Assembly: GCA_964632945.1 (NCBI GenBank)
Contig: CAZWCX010000007.1
Span: 1 to 64,000, forward strand
Direction: 5' to 3'
Origin: CAZWCX01 sp964632945
GTDB lineage: Bacteria; Planctomycetota; MHYJ01; WSZJ01; CAZWCX01
Length of the DNA: 64,000 bases
The position numbers and the translations under genes are program-made. Positions 36,387 to 44,671 of the stretch are shown here, one piece after another; within the stretch, counting starts at the first letter, position 1; each line of letters begins with the position of its first letter. The notes below the pieces were generated by a model. The model was not told where the DNA came from. It saw nothing but the letters and a program-made list of their open reading frames with translations, and ran no database searches.

Positions 36387-36541
36387 TCGAACATCTGCTG
36401 GTTTTCGTCGCCGCAGGCGCGCTTTCCGGCGCACTCACCGGCCACGCGCTCGATCTTCGCCGCGGCCGGGAACTCGCGCAGGCTGCCGCCGGGGGCGCGG
36501 TCATGGGTCTGTTGATCGCCCTCACCGTGAGGCCGTCATGA
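36383..36541 (+). CDS. 52-aa small membrane protein
   Basis: This short gene encodes two hydrophobic stretches (MIEHLLVFVAAGALSGAL and AAAGGAVMGLLIALTV) separated by a charged loop DLRRGREL. It overlaps the upstream gene by ATGA and the downstream Fe-S gene by ATGA, so all three are translationally coupled. The double overlap and the membrane-hairpin pattern make it a real gene in my view, probably a small subunit of the same membrane complex. No family recognised. Confidence 0.7.
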   Translation: MIEHLLVFVAAGALSGALTGHALDLRRGRELAQAAAGGAVMGLLIALTVRPS

Positions 36542-37014
36542 CCGATGCCCCCGTTCCCCCCGCCCTTCCCCCCCCGGCGGTCGGCGAGGTCGCACTGCCG
36601 GCCGCCGCGGTCGCCGCCGCCGCCCTGGGAGCAAGATTCGCGCTTGCTCTCGGGCCCGGCGCGACCGACGCCCTCGCGTGCGCCTCGTGTCGCGCCTGCG
36701 ATGCGACCGGCGACCTCTGCCCGGCGGGGATCCCGTTCATCTCCGAAATGGCGCGCGCCGCCCACACCGGCGACCTGGACCGGTTCGTCCGCGCCCGCGG
36801 CCTTCTCTGCGTCCGTTGCGAAAATTGCTCCGCCGCCTGCCCGGCGAATCTCGACCTCACCGGCCTGTTCGCCGTCGCCCAACAGCAGGCCCGCGTCGCC
36901 CTCGCGGCAGGAATCTGGCCGGCGCCGCTGACGGAAGCCGCCCTCGCCGAGGGCTGGCTCGGTCCGACTTTCTTCCCCTCGTTCCAACGCGGGCGCGATC
37001 GGCGGGGAGGGTAG
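36538..37014 (+). CDS. HdrC-like 4Fe-4S protein
   Basis: The 158-aa protein carries two ferredoxin-type cysteine groups: C48/C51/C54/C61 and C91/C94/C97/C101, spaced by about 30 residues as in HdrC, GlpC and fumarate-reductase-like iron-sulfur subunits. An Ala-rich hydrophobic stretch (about 17-40) could associate with the membrane. The likely role is electron transfer between a soluble donor and the membrane partners encoded on both sides. The first group has six residues before the last Cys, longer than the standard three. It starts inside the end of the 52-aa gene and ends 4 bp before the FMN-binding gene. Confidence 0.82.
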   Translation: MTDAPVPPALPPPAVGEVALPAAAVAAAALGARFALALGPGATDALACASCRACDATGDLCPAGIPFISEMARAAHTGDLDRFVRARGLLCVRCENCSAACPANLDLTGLFAVAQQQARVALAAGIWPAPLTEAALAEGWLGPTFFPSFQRGRDRRGG

Positions 37015-37018
37015 TGGG

Positions 37019-37771
37019 TTGATCGCATTCCGCGGGTTCCTGACCCTGACCGTCCTCGTCGGGCTCCTCTTCGAGGATGCTCGACTCCTGTTCTTTCTCG
37101 CCGCCCTGGGAATCTGGGCGCTGGATCGGTTCGTCCGCATCGGGCTCGCGCCCTGCGGAAAGGGGACCTCCGCGCCGGTTCGCGGCGCGCGCTTCCGACT
37201 CGTTCTGCGCGCGCTATCTCCCCCCGCCGTCCCGCTCGTCCTCCTGCTCGGACTGTCGTTCCCCGCCGCGCGCGCCCTCGCGTCCTGGCGCGACACCCAC
37301 GCCGGGCAGGTGCGCGCCTTGCCGAAGGCGACCCTGCGGGACGGCATCTGGTTCGGCCAAGGACAGGGATTGCGGGGTCCGGTTCGCGTGGCCGTGGAGG
37401 TGCGCGAGGGCAGGGTCCGCGACGTCCGTCTCCTGGCCGTCGCCGAGACGATTTCGGTGGGGGAGACCGCGATCGAGACGCTGCGAGCCGAGATGCTGGA
37501 TTCCGGTCACGCGCCCGAGCGGCTCGTCACCGGCGCTACCCATGCCTCGCAGGGGTTCCGCGATGCCGTTCACGCGGCGCTCGTCGCCTCCGCCTTCGGC
37601 GCCCCGCAGCTGCCGGCGATGGCCCGCGTCTTCCTCTTCTTCACGCACAGCGATCTGCGCTTCCCGATGCTCAACGAGGTCGCCGCCCTTCTGGTCGGCG
37701 CCGCCCTCCTGGCCGGCCTCGTGGGCGGCGTTCGCCTTTCGCGCGGGTCGGGCGCGCGGCCGACCTCCTGA
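37019..37771 (+). CDS. FMN-binding membrane protein (RnfG/NqrC/NosR-like domain)
   Basis: The 250-aa protein has a hydrophobic N-terminal region (about 8-36), a second segment (68-88), a periplasmic FMN-binding domain (about 105-200) and a C-terminal segment (222-239). The motif VTGATHASQGFRDAV matches the flavinylation site (S/T)GAT, with T174 the expected covalent FMN acceptor. In RnfG, NqrC and NosR such domains transfer electrons across or at the membrane. The start is TTG at 37019, with GGGAGGG upstream. Coupled with the Fe-S gene, it suggests a ferredoxin-to-flavin path, but no other Rnf or Nqr subunit is present. Confidence 0.8.
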   Translation: MIAFRGFLTLTVLVGLLFEDARLLFFLAALGIWALDRFVRIGLAPCGKGTSAPVRGARFRLVLRALSPPAVPLVLLLGLSFPAARALASWRDTHAGQVRALPKATLRDGIWFGQGQGLRGPVRVAVEVREGRVRDVRLLAVAETISVGETAIETLRAEMLDSGHAPERLVTGATHASQGFRDAVHAALVASAFGAPQLPAMARVFLFFTHSDLRFPMLNEVAALLVGAALLAGLVGGVRLSRGSGARPTS

Positions 37772-37837
37772 CGCCGACCGTCCGGAACGGCGGATTCGAT
37801 CCGCAGAGCGCCGAGCCGGGCGCAAGGAGGCTGGGGG

Positions 37838-38197
37838 TCAGTCGCCGGTGGGAACCACCGTGGCGGCCTCCACCATCAGCACCACGGTTCGCCCCGGCGC
37901 GCGCGTGCGGTGCACGACTCCGCGCGGGACCATCAACCCCTGCCGGGGGGCGAGTTCCACCGTCCGGCCTTCGAAGTCCAGGAACAACCGCCCGTCGATG
38001 ACGTAGAAGAACTCGTCCTCCTTGTCGTGCTTGTGCCAGTGAAACTCCCCTTCGAACACCCCGAGGCGCGCCACACAGTCGTTGATGCGGCACAGGCTCT
38101 GGTTCCACCACTTCTCGGGGCACTCGTCGGCCAGGCGCCCCGCATCGACCAGTTCGAGCGGTCCGTATTTGACGTCGGTGTGGATCGCGTAGTCCAT
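37838..38197 (-). CDS. Small cupin protein
   Basis: The 119-aa protein is a single cupin barrel. The first motif HWHKHDKEDEFFYVIDG supplies two His and a Glu for a metal, and the second, PRGVVHRTRAPG, gives the last His. It resembles mannose-6-phosphate isomerase-like cupins of unknown substrate. It is convergent with the FMN gene and divergent from the membrane protein at 38295. Confidence 0.85.
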   Translation of the reverse strand: MDYAIHTDVKYGPLELVDAGRLADECPEKWWNQSLCRINDCVARLGVFEGEFHWHKHDKEDEFFYVIDGRLFLDFEGRTVELAPRQGLMVPRGVVHRTRAPGRTVVLMVEAATVVPTGD

Positions 38198-38260
38198 GGG
38201 GCCATGCTCCGAATCGGATCCGCCGAATCACCCCGGGTGGTTCCGCCGTCGCGGCGGGGA

Positions 38261-38288
38261 TGGAAATCGCCCGTCACCCGGCTACAAT
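38261..38288 (+). promoter_or_regulatory. Promoter-like site, leaderless candidate
   Basis: TGGAAA (38261-38266), 16-bp spacer, TACAAT (38283-38288); the ATG follows only 6 nt later, so the transcript would begin at about the start codon. No ribosome site is visible. Confidence 0.5.
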
Positions 38289-38294
38289 GTTCCG

Positions 38295-39110
38295 ATGATC
38301 CCTGCAATGCCCGCTCCGGTCGAAGTGCCGCGCCGGACCGATACGGGGGCCGCCCCGACGCCGTCCGGTCCCGATTTCGCGCGCCTGCTTGCACTCGCGC
38401 TCGTGCCCCAGGCCGGGATGTGGGCCGCGGTCATGACGCTCTCCTTCGCGACCCTCGAGCGGATCGAGGCGGGGGAGCGCGTGCTGCGTTCCCCGCTGGG
38501 CGGACTGCTCCGGTTCGGGGAGCCCTGGACGGCCGTGTGCGTGTCCGGCGCGGGGATTCTGCTGGGTCTGGTCGTGGCGGCGATCCCGGGCGCCGGGCGG
38601 GAACGCGCCCGGGTCATCCAGGGACTCGGTCTCGCCTTCACCGCCGCGCTGGTCGTCTGGTCGCACGCGTCCCTTACCGCGCTTCCGTTTCTCGCCGAAG
38701 TCCTGGGCGAGGCGACCCCCACACCCGCGCACGCCTGGGCCCTGGTTCCGGTCGCATTGGGCGCGCTCCTGCTCCTCTACCTGTGGATCCTCGGCGACGA
38801 CGGCAAGGGGGCCTTCCCGACCCTGGAAATCGCCCACCTGTTCGTTCTCGTCGCCGCGCTCTCCCTCCCCTTCGTGAGCTGGGACATGGATCGGCGGTTG
38901 CCCCTCGACCTGGCGCTCCTGTGGAGCGGTTCGCTGGGGGCGGCGCTGGCCGGCCTGGTTTCCGGCTTCGCCCTCGACCGCGCCTGGCGAACGATGGCGC
39001 AACCGCACCGCGGATTCGGTCCCTGGTTCATCCTGGTCGTGTCGAGCGCGACCGCCTTGGCCGTGGTCCGTCGTCTGACCTACGTCTTCGACGTCGCGAC
39101 CGGCCGGTAG
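38295..39110 (+). CDS. Integral membrane protein, unknown family
   Basis: The 271-aa protein has a polar N-terminus of about 30 residues and seven or so hydrophobic segments (about 33-55, 76-96, 108-126, 140-158, 167-187, 205-224, 236-254). I recognise no family and see no cofactor or transport motif. The length is modest for a transporter. It is monocistronic, with its own promoter and a convergent neighbour. Confidence 0.6.
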   Translation: MIPAMPAPVEVPRRTDTGAAPTPSGPDFARLLALALVPQAGMWAAVMTLSFATLERIEAGERVLRSPLGGLLRFGEPWTAVCVSGAGILLGLVVAAIPGAGRERARVIQGLGLAFTAALVVWSHASLTALPFLAEVLGEATPTPAHAWALVPVALGALLLLYLWILGDDGKGAFPTLEIAHLFVLVAALSLPFVSWDMDRRLPLDLALLWSGSLGAALAGLVSGFALDRAWRTMAQPHRGFGPWFILVVSSATALAVVRRLTYVFDVATGR

Positions 39111-39169
39111 AAGAGGTTGGGGAGCCATCTTTCCGCGGCGTTCGGGCGGACGCCACGCTTGTGCCGGCA

Positions 39170-39583
39170 TCACCGGTAGCGGTCCTCCAGGACGTCGTCG
39201 AGGCCGAAGATGTCCCGGGTGAGTTCGCAGCTCTGCGCCCCCTCCGGGCCGGTCACGGTGACCAGGTCCATCCGGGCTTCGCAGTCGGAGAGCCCGTGGC
39301 GGGTCAGGTACTCGAGCGCGGCGAAGGCCATCCGTCGCCGCTGGGCGAAGATCAGCCGCTCGCCGCCGTCCACGCCGGGGTCACCCGGGGCGACCGTCTT
39401 GATTTCGACGAAGCAGATCACCTCGTCGGCCATGGCGATGACATCGACCTCGCCCCGGCGGGTGCGGAATCCCTGCGCCAGGATGCGATACCCCGCGGCG
39501 GTCAGGAACGCCAAGGCCCGATCCTCTCCCCGGCGGCCGCGTTCGCGGTTGGCGCGACCCCGGCGAACGGGTTCGCGCCGCAT
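39170..39583 (-). CDS. yraN: YraN/UPF0102-family nuclease-like protein
   Basis: The 137-aa protein matches the UPF0102 (YraN) family, which has a Holliday-junction-resolvase-like endonuclease fold: RGEDRALAFL, GYRILAQGFRTRRGEVDVIAM and FVEIKTV give the E/D/E-x-K catalytic pattern. The start at 39583 was chosen to match family length. It is the last gene of a four-gene minus-strand operon, 23 bp after the FliG-N-like gene. Confidence 0.92.
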   Translation of the reverse strand: MRREPVRRGRANRERGRRGEDRALAFLTAAGYRILAQGFRTRRGEVDVIAMADEVICFVEIKTVAPGDPGVDGGERLIFAQRRRMAFAALEYLTRHGLSDCEARMDLVTVTGPEGAQSCELTRDIFGLDDVLEDRYR

Positions 39584-39606
39584 GGGGGGATCCTGCTCCG
39601 GCGCCG

Positions 39607-39831
39607 TCACTTCTGCTGCCGGATCCAGTTCGACAGGATGTGCCCGACCTCGTGATAGAACTCGGACTCGATCGTGCGGACCTCCTCGGGGTCGAGCGAT
39701 CCGAGGTCGTGGATCATCTGCGTCACCTGCGACGAGACGTCCTTGTCCAGGCTGGCCAGCAGCTTGGAGCCGAGTTCGCGTCGTTGATTGAGGAGGATGG
39801 TGAGAATTGCCACCCGTCTCGCCCCGGTCAT
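39607..39831 (-). CDS. Orphan FliG N-domain-like protein
   Basis: The 74-aa protein resembles the N-terminal domain of the flagellar motor protein FliG: RRVAILTILLNQRRELGSKL, then LDKDVSSQVTQMIHDLGSLDPEEVRTIESEF. Its length corresponds to that domain alone and no FliG middle or C-terminal domain follows. No other flagellar gene is in the window. Its start overlaps the ligase stop by ATGA. It may be an adaptor that has lost its motor context, or a domain resembling FliG by chance; similarity is judged by eye. Confidence 0.65.
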   Translation of the reverse strand: MTGARRVAILTILLNQRRELGSKLLASLDKDVSSQVTQMIHDLGSLDPEEVRTIESEFYHEVGHILSNWIRQQK

Positions 39832-41414
39832 CGGTGTGCCTCCGAATGGTTCGCTCCGGTTCCGGCCCGCTGGGCGCGGGCCGCCTCTTCCAGCGATCGG
39901 ACCAGCTCGTGTTTCTGCACCTTGCCCGTGGCGGTGCGCGGGAGTTGCGTGACGAAACATACCCGACGAGGGGACTTGTAGTCGGCGAGCCACTTGCGGC
40001 AATGCGCCTGCACGGCCGCCTCGTCGAGGCCGCCGACCCGGTCGGGGACGATCGCGGCCACCACTTCCTCGCCCCATTTCGGGTCCGGGACGCCGACCAC
40101 GGCGCACTCCCGCACCCCGGGGAGCCGGTGCAGCGCCTCTTCCACCTCGCGGGGATAGATGTTCTCACCGCCGCGGATGATCATCTCCTTTTTCCGCCCG
40201 ACGATGAAGAAGTACCCGTCCAGGTCCTGGGTGCCGAGGTCCCCGGTGTGGAGCCAGCCGTCCCGAAGCGTTTCCGCGGTCGCGGTCGGATTGCGGAAGT
40301 ACCCCTTCATGACATTGGGTCCGCGGACGACGATCTCACCCACGCGACCGGGTTCCACCGGACGACCGGAATCGTCGACGATCCGCATCTCCTGTCCGGG
40401 GAGGGGCAGCCCGACGGAGCCGACCTTGCGTCGGCCCTGCAGGGGGTTGACGGAACTGGCGCAGGTTCCCTCGCTCAATCCATACCCTTCGAGGATCCTG
40501 GCGCGGTACTTCCGTTCGAAGGTCTCGAACACCTCGACCGGCATGGGGGCGGCGCCGCAAATGCACACCCGCAATCGGGACAGGTCGCGCACCTGTTCGT
40601 CGGGAAGGCCGTTGAGGATGGCATAGATGGTCGGCACGGCGCTGAACGCGGTGGCGCCGAAGCGTCCGAGCGCGTCGAGGAACGGCGCCGGGCTGAATTT
40701 CTCCAGGAGGATCATGGAGCCGCCGGCGGAGATCGGCGCCATGGTCGTCACCACCTGCGCGTTCACATGGAAGAGGGGGAGCACGCACAGGAAGCGGTCC
40801 TCGGCGGTCATCCCGGCGGCGGTCGCGATCGCCGCGGCGTCCCAGGCGTAGTTGGCGTGCGTAAGGACGACGCCCTTCGGCTTGCCCGTCGTGCCGGAGG
40901 TGTAGATGATGCCGGCCTCGCCGGCCGAATCGAGCCGGGGGAGTCGGTGGCCGGGATCGCCGAGAGCCGTCGCTTCACGTTCGTGATCGGTCCAGGCGAC
41001 CGTTCGGACCGGCAACGGGGCCTCCGGATCGAGGACGAGCGCCCCGCGCAGGAACCCGTCCCCCGGGATTGCCGCGGCGGCTACCGGGGCCAGCGCGCGT
41101 TCCGTCACGAGCCAGGCCGCCTGCGCATCGTGCAGGATGAACTCTACCTCGGGCGGCTTGAGCAGCGTGTTGATCGGGACCGCGATCGCGCCGGCGAATT
41201 GCGCGCCGAAGAACGCGACCAGGAACTCCGGGCGGTTCTGCAGAAGCAGGGCGACGCGGTCGCCCGGCGTCACCCCCTGCGCCGCCAGCCAGGCCCCGGT
41301 GCGCCGGGAGCGCTCGTACAGATCCGAGTAGGTGAGGGTCCCGGAGGGTGACATCAGGAAGGGGTGGTCGGAGCGCTCGCGCGCGTGCCGCGCGAGCCGT
41401 TCGGGGATGATCAT
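39828..41414 (-). CDS. AMP-forming acyl-CoA ligase
   Basis: The 528-aa adenylate-forming enzyme has the P-loop YTSGTTGKPKG, the GYGLSEGT motif, the TGDLGTQDLDGYFFIVGR hinge and the catalytic Lys near the C-terminus in RTATGKVQK. Length and motif set fit fatty- or aromatic-acid CoA ligases; substrate cannot be predicted. It begins 1 bp after the kinase-TPR stop codon and overlaps the FliG-N-like start, so it lies in the middle of a tight operon. Confidence 0.92.
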   Translation of the reverse strand: MIIPERLARHARERSDHPFLMSPSGTLTYSDLYERSRRTGAWLAAQGVTPGDRVALLLQNRPEFLVAFFGAQFAGAIAVPINTLLKPPEVEFILHDAQAAWLVTERALAPVAAAAIPGDGFLRGALVLDPEAPLPVRTVAWTDHEREATALGDPGHRLPRLDSAGEAGIIYTSGTTGKPKGVVLTHANYAWDAAAIATAAGMTAEDRFLCVLPLFHVNAQVVTTMAPISAGGSMILLEKFSPAPFLDALGRFGATAFSAVPTIYAILNGLPDEQVRDLSRLRVCICGAAPMPVEVFETFERKYRARILEGYGLSEGTCASSVNPLQGRRKVGSVGLPLPGQEMRIVDDSGRPVEPGRVGEIVVRGPNVMKGYFRNPTATAETLRDGWLHTGDLGTQDLDGYFFIVGRKKEMIIRGGENIYPREVEEALHRLPGVRECAVVGVPDPKWGEEVVAAIVPDRVGGLDEAAVQAHCRKWLADYKSPRRVCFVTQLPRTATGKVQKHELVRSLEEAARAQRAGTGANHSEAHR

Positions 41415-41415
41415 G

Positions 41416-44400
41416 TCATTTCCCCCGCTTCAGGACCTCCTGCACCTCCCCCGATGATCTTACCTTATCAAAGTCCGGATCTTCCTGCACGAAATGAAGG
41501 TTCGCCCAGCCGTACTGCTGGGCGCGACGAAGGGAATCCGCGCACTCGCGCGCATTCCCCTCCAGGGCGAACACGGTCGCGAGGGCGTAGTGCGCCTTGG
41601 CATGGGCGGCATCCAACCGCAGCGCCTCGAGCAGATCCCGGCGCGCCGCCGGAAACTTCCCCATGCGATAGCGCGCCCCTGCCCGCCAGACGTAGTCTTC
41701 GACCGAATGCAGACGCGTCCGTTCACGCAACTCGGCGTCGCGAGTGAGCTTCATCCCGAAGGCCATGGTCGAGATCAGGATCTTCGGGTCCGCCTTCACC
41801 CCCATGGCGGCCACCGCCTTGGCCCACGCCCCTCCCAATTCCGGAAGTTCCCGTTCGGCTTCCGAGAACCGCAGGACGAACTCCTCCACCTCGTACCGCA
41901 TCGCGGTGCCTTCGCGATACAGGTCCATCCACTGACCCACCGCGGGCATTCCGAGGATGGTCCGGAAGACGGAACGAACGCTGGCCTTCTCCTTGGGGGT
42001 GTGGAACATGAGGTCGGGAAAGTGGAAGAGGGTGTCGCGGATCGCCTGGGTGAGCATGATTCCGAACGGCTTCTGCATCTCGAGGGCGACCCGGCGGAAT
42101 TGGTCCACGCTGTCGGGGCGGAGCTCCACGAACCGGTCGAGGTCGGCCTTGGCCTCCGCGTCGAGATTGCAGGTCAGGCGAACGATGGCGCGCAGGATGA
42201 GGTGGTCGGCCGGCTCCATCCCCCGGGGGTGGACGTTTTGCAGCAGGGACTCGGCCTCGCGGAAGCGGCGCTGAAAGCAGAGCACGATGGCCAGAAAGTC
42301 GACCCACTCCGAGCGTCGTTCTCGCTCGACCGCCTGTTCGAGATGGAGCCTGGCCTGGTCGTAGTCCCGGCGGAGGTAGTGGATCCGTCCGAGGAAGTGG
42401 AGCGGTTCCCCCCACCCGGGGGCGTTGCGGGCGACGAAGGAGAAGTTGCGCTGCGCGCCGGCGATGTCCCCGAGTTCGAGTTGGACGTTGGCCAGGGCCA
42501 TGCGGGCCAGGTAATTCAAGGGATCGCGGCCGAGAATGTCCTGGAGCTCGTCCCAGGCGCGTTCCAGATTGCGGGCATGGCGACCGAACACCGCGCCGCG
42601 CGCCGGATGCCGGTAGAAGCCGAGCATGCCGGCGTGGAGGAGGCGACTCTCCGGCGCGGAGTCCGCCAGCGCCTCGAGGTCGCGCAGGATGCGCAGGGCG
42701 GTCGGGCGGTCGGCGAACAGCGAATCGCGGAAGAGACGGACCACCCGGGTGTAGGGATCCTGGGGCGCGTCGCGCTCGAGTTCGAGCAGCATGCGTTCGC
42801 CGAGGACGAACTTGCGCGACTCGCTGAGGGACAGGGGGTCGTGGTGGAGGAGGAACAAGGCGCACAGGGCACGCGGACGCGGGGCCGCAGGGTCGAGGCG
42901 GATCGCTTCCTGGTAATGCCGGGCGGCATCGGCGAACTCCCCGATCTGTTCGTGGACTCCCGCGAGGCGAAGGTGGGCCTCCTTGAGGTTCGGGTCGAGG
43001 CGCAGCGCCTCCCGGAGCAACCGCACCTGCTCGACCGACCCGCCGGCGGCGAGGACGATGTCGGGGTTCTTGGCCTGCAGGAGGAGTTCCTGGGTCTTTC
43101 TCGCGGATTCCGCGCGTTCCCGTTCCAGGCGGGCACCCTCTTGTTCGCGCCGTTTGGCATCTTCGATCTCCCGGAGCCGGCCCCATCCCCAGCCGAGCCC
43201 GATCAGGGCGACGACCAGGACGGCCGCGGCGACCGCGATCGCGCGCCCGTGCCGGCGTGCGTCGCGCAGACGGCGTTCCCAGAAGGTCACCGGGCGGGCC
43301 CGGATCGCCTCGAACCGGAGAAAGCGGTCCAGGTCTTCCGCAAACTCCAGCATGCTCGGGTAGCGCTTGGCCGGCTCCAGTTCGAGGGCCCGCATGACGA
43401 TGGTCTCGAGATCGCGGGGGACGTGCGGGGCGGCCTTGCGCAGCGGCACCTGGCGGCCGTCGACCACCCCCTGCATGATCTCGTAGACTTCCTTGCCCGG
43501 GACGGGCGGAACGCCCGCGAGGACCTCGTAGAGGGTGGCGCCGAGCGAATAGAGGTCCGATGCGGGACCCACCCGGTCCCATTCGCCCGCGGCCTGCTCG
43601 GGCGACATGTAGTGCGGAGTGCCGATCGCCTGGCCCGAGAGGGTGAGTCCCTTCCCCGCCGAGATCTCGCGCGCGAGCCCGAAGTCGGCGACCTTGACCT
43701 GCCCCCACGAATTCAGGAGGAGATTCTGCGGTTTCAGGTCGCGGTGGATCAGTCCGCGCTCATGCGCGTGCTGGAGCGCGGAGGCCGCGTCCCGGAGCCA
43801 GCGGACGCGCTCCTGGATCGGCGGTTGGGAGGCGGCGATGGCCTCGGCGAGGTTGCGTCCGGCGACGAACTCCATCGTGAAGTAGTCCACCTCGTCCTCG
43901 CGGCCGACCTCGTACACCCGGACGATGCCGGGATGCTCGAGCCGGGCGGCGGCCCGCGCCTCGCGGCGGAATCGCTCCACCAGGGTGGCACCCGCGGCGG
44001 CGGCGCCGTGCAGCACCTTGAGGGCCACCTCCCGTTCGAGGTCGGTTTGAAAGGCGCGATAGACCGTGCCCATTCCCCCCGACCCGAGTTCCTCAAGGAG
44101 CAGGAACTTGCCGAACTTCCGGGGGCCGCGCGCGGGGCTCACCCCGGGCAGTCCGGGAGCCGCGCTGGTCGGTTCGTGGCCGGCCTGGGTGTCCCGGGCC
44201 GCACCGGTCAAGGGGGCGCCCGGGAGGGAAGGGAGCCGGTCCAGGATCGCGGTGCCGCGGGGGCCGATTTCGCCGGGCCGATCCGAGGCGGCCATGTGCT
44301 GCGTGTCGGCGATCACGGTGTCGCCGCGGCGCTCCCCCGGGGCCGCGGCGGGCGCGTCCACCGTGGGAACGCCCCCGCGGGCCACGAGCACCGTGACGCG

Positions 44401-44592
44401 CGTCGGTGGCTTGCCCGATTCGGCGGTGAATTCGTCGGGGATCTGTTCGAACGACAGCAGGCCGTTCGCCACGAGCACGTCGGCGAGCGGGCGACCCTTG
44501 GCCTGCGACAGTAGATGCGCTGCCTGGACCAGGTCCGGAGGCAACCCGGCCCGTTCGACGGCCCACTGGGCCAGGGAAGTGTCCGTGCCCAT
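41416..44592 (-). CDS. Membrane Ser/Thr protein kinase with TPR tail
   Basis: The 1058-aa protein has an N-terminal helical module (about residues 5-57) similar to those at 22824 and 61972, a Pro/Ala-rich linker, and a kinase domain from about 158: GSGGMG (170-175), K192, HRD with D285, DFG with D303, SPEQ. It appears active. A basic stretch precedes a membrane segment at about 450-471, followed by a charged coil and TPR-like repeats to the end. It heads an operon with an acyl-CoA ligase, a FliG-N-like protein and YraN. This combination is unusual. Confidence 0.9.
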   Translation of the reverse strand: MGTDTSLAQWAVERAGLPPDLVQAAHLLSQAKGRPLADVLVANGLLSFEQIPDEFTAESGKPPTRVTVLVARGGVPTVDAPAAAPGERRGDTVIADTQHMAASDRPGEIGPRGTAILDRLPSLPGAPLTGAARDTQAGHEPTSAAPGLPGVSPARGPRKFGKFLLLEELGSGGMGTVYRAFQTDLEREVALKVLHGAAAAGATLVERFRREARAAARLEHPGIVRVYEVGREDEVDYFTMEFVAGRNLAEAIAASQPPIQERVRWLRDAASALQHAHERGLIHRDLKPQNLLLNSWGQVKVADFGLAREISAGKGLTLSGQAIGTPHYMSPEQAAGEWDRVGPASDLYSLGATLYEVLAGVPPVPGKEVYEIMQGVVDGRQVPLRKAAPHVPRDLETIVMRALELEPAKRYPSMLEFAEDLDRFLRFEAIRARPVTFWERRLRDARRHGRAIAVAAAVLVVALIGLGWGWGRLREIEDAKRREQEGARLERERAESARKTQELLLQAKNPDIVLAAGGSVEQVRLLREALRLDPNLKEAHLRLAGVHEQIGEFADAARHYQEAIRLDPAAPRPRALCALFLLHHDPLSLSESRKFVLGERMLLELERDAPQDPYTRVVRLFRDSLFADRPTALRILRDLEALADSAPESRLLHAGMLGFYRHPARGAVFGRHARNLERAWDELQDILGRDPLNYLARMALANVQLELGDIAGAQRNFSFVARNAPGWGEPLHFLGRIHYLRRDYDQARLHLEQAVERERRSEWVDFLAIVLCFQRRFREAESLLQNVHPRGMEPADHLILRAIVRLTCNLDAEAKADLDRFVELRPDSVDQFRRVALEMQKPFGIMLTQAIRDTLFHFPDLMFHTPKEKASVRSVFRTILGMPAVGQWMDLYREGTAMRYEVEEFVLRFSEAERELPELGGAWAKAVAAMGVKADPKILISTMAFGMKLTRDAELRERTRLHSVEDYVWRAGARYRMGKFPAARRDLLEALRLDAAHAKAHYALATVFALEGNARECADSLRRAQQYGWANLHFVQEDPDFDKVRSSGEVQEVLKRGK

Positions 44593-44671
44593 GGGTGGGA
44601 TTATCCCCTCCGCGGCGAGGCGGGGTCAAGCGAGTTCCCGGCCCGGCGCCGGCCGGCCCATTCGTTCCGCG

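Noticed and set aside
36538..37771. Assignment of the Fe-S/FMN pair to Rnf or Nqr
   Set aside because: None of the other Rnf or Nqr subunits are encoded nearby, and the HdrC-like cysteine spacing differs from RnfB or RnfC.
39607..39831. A flagellar gene cluster around the FliG-like gene
   Set aside because: No other flagellar gene in the window.
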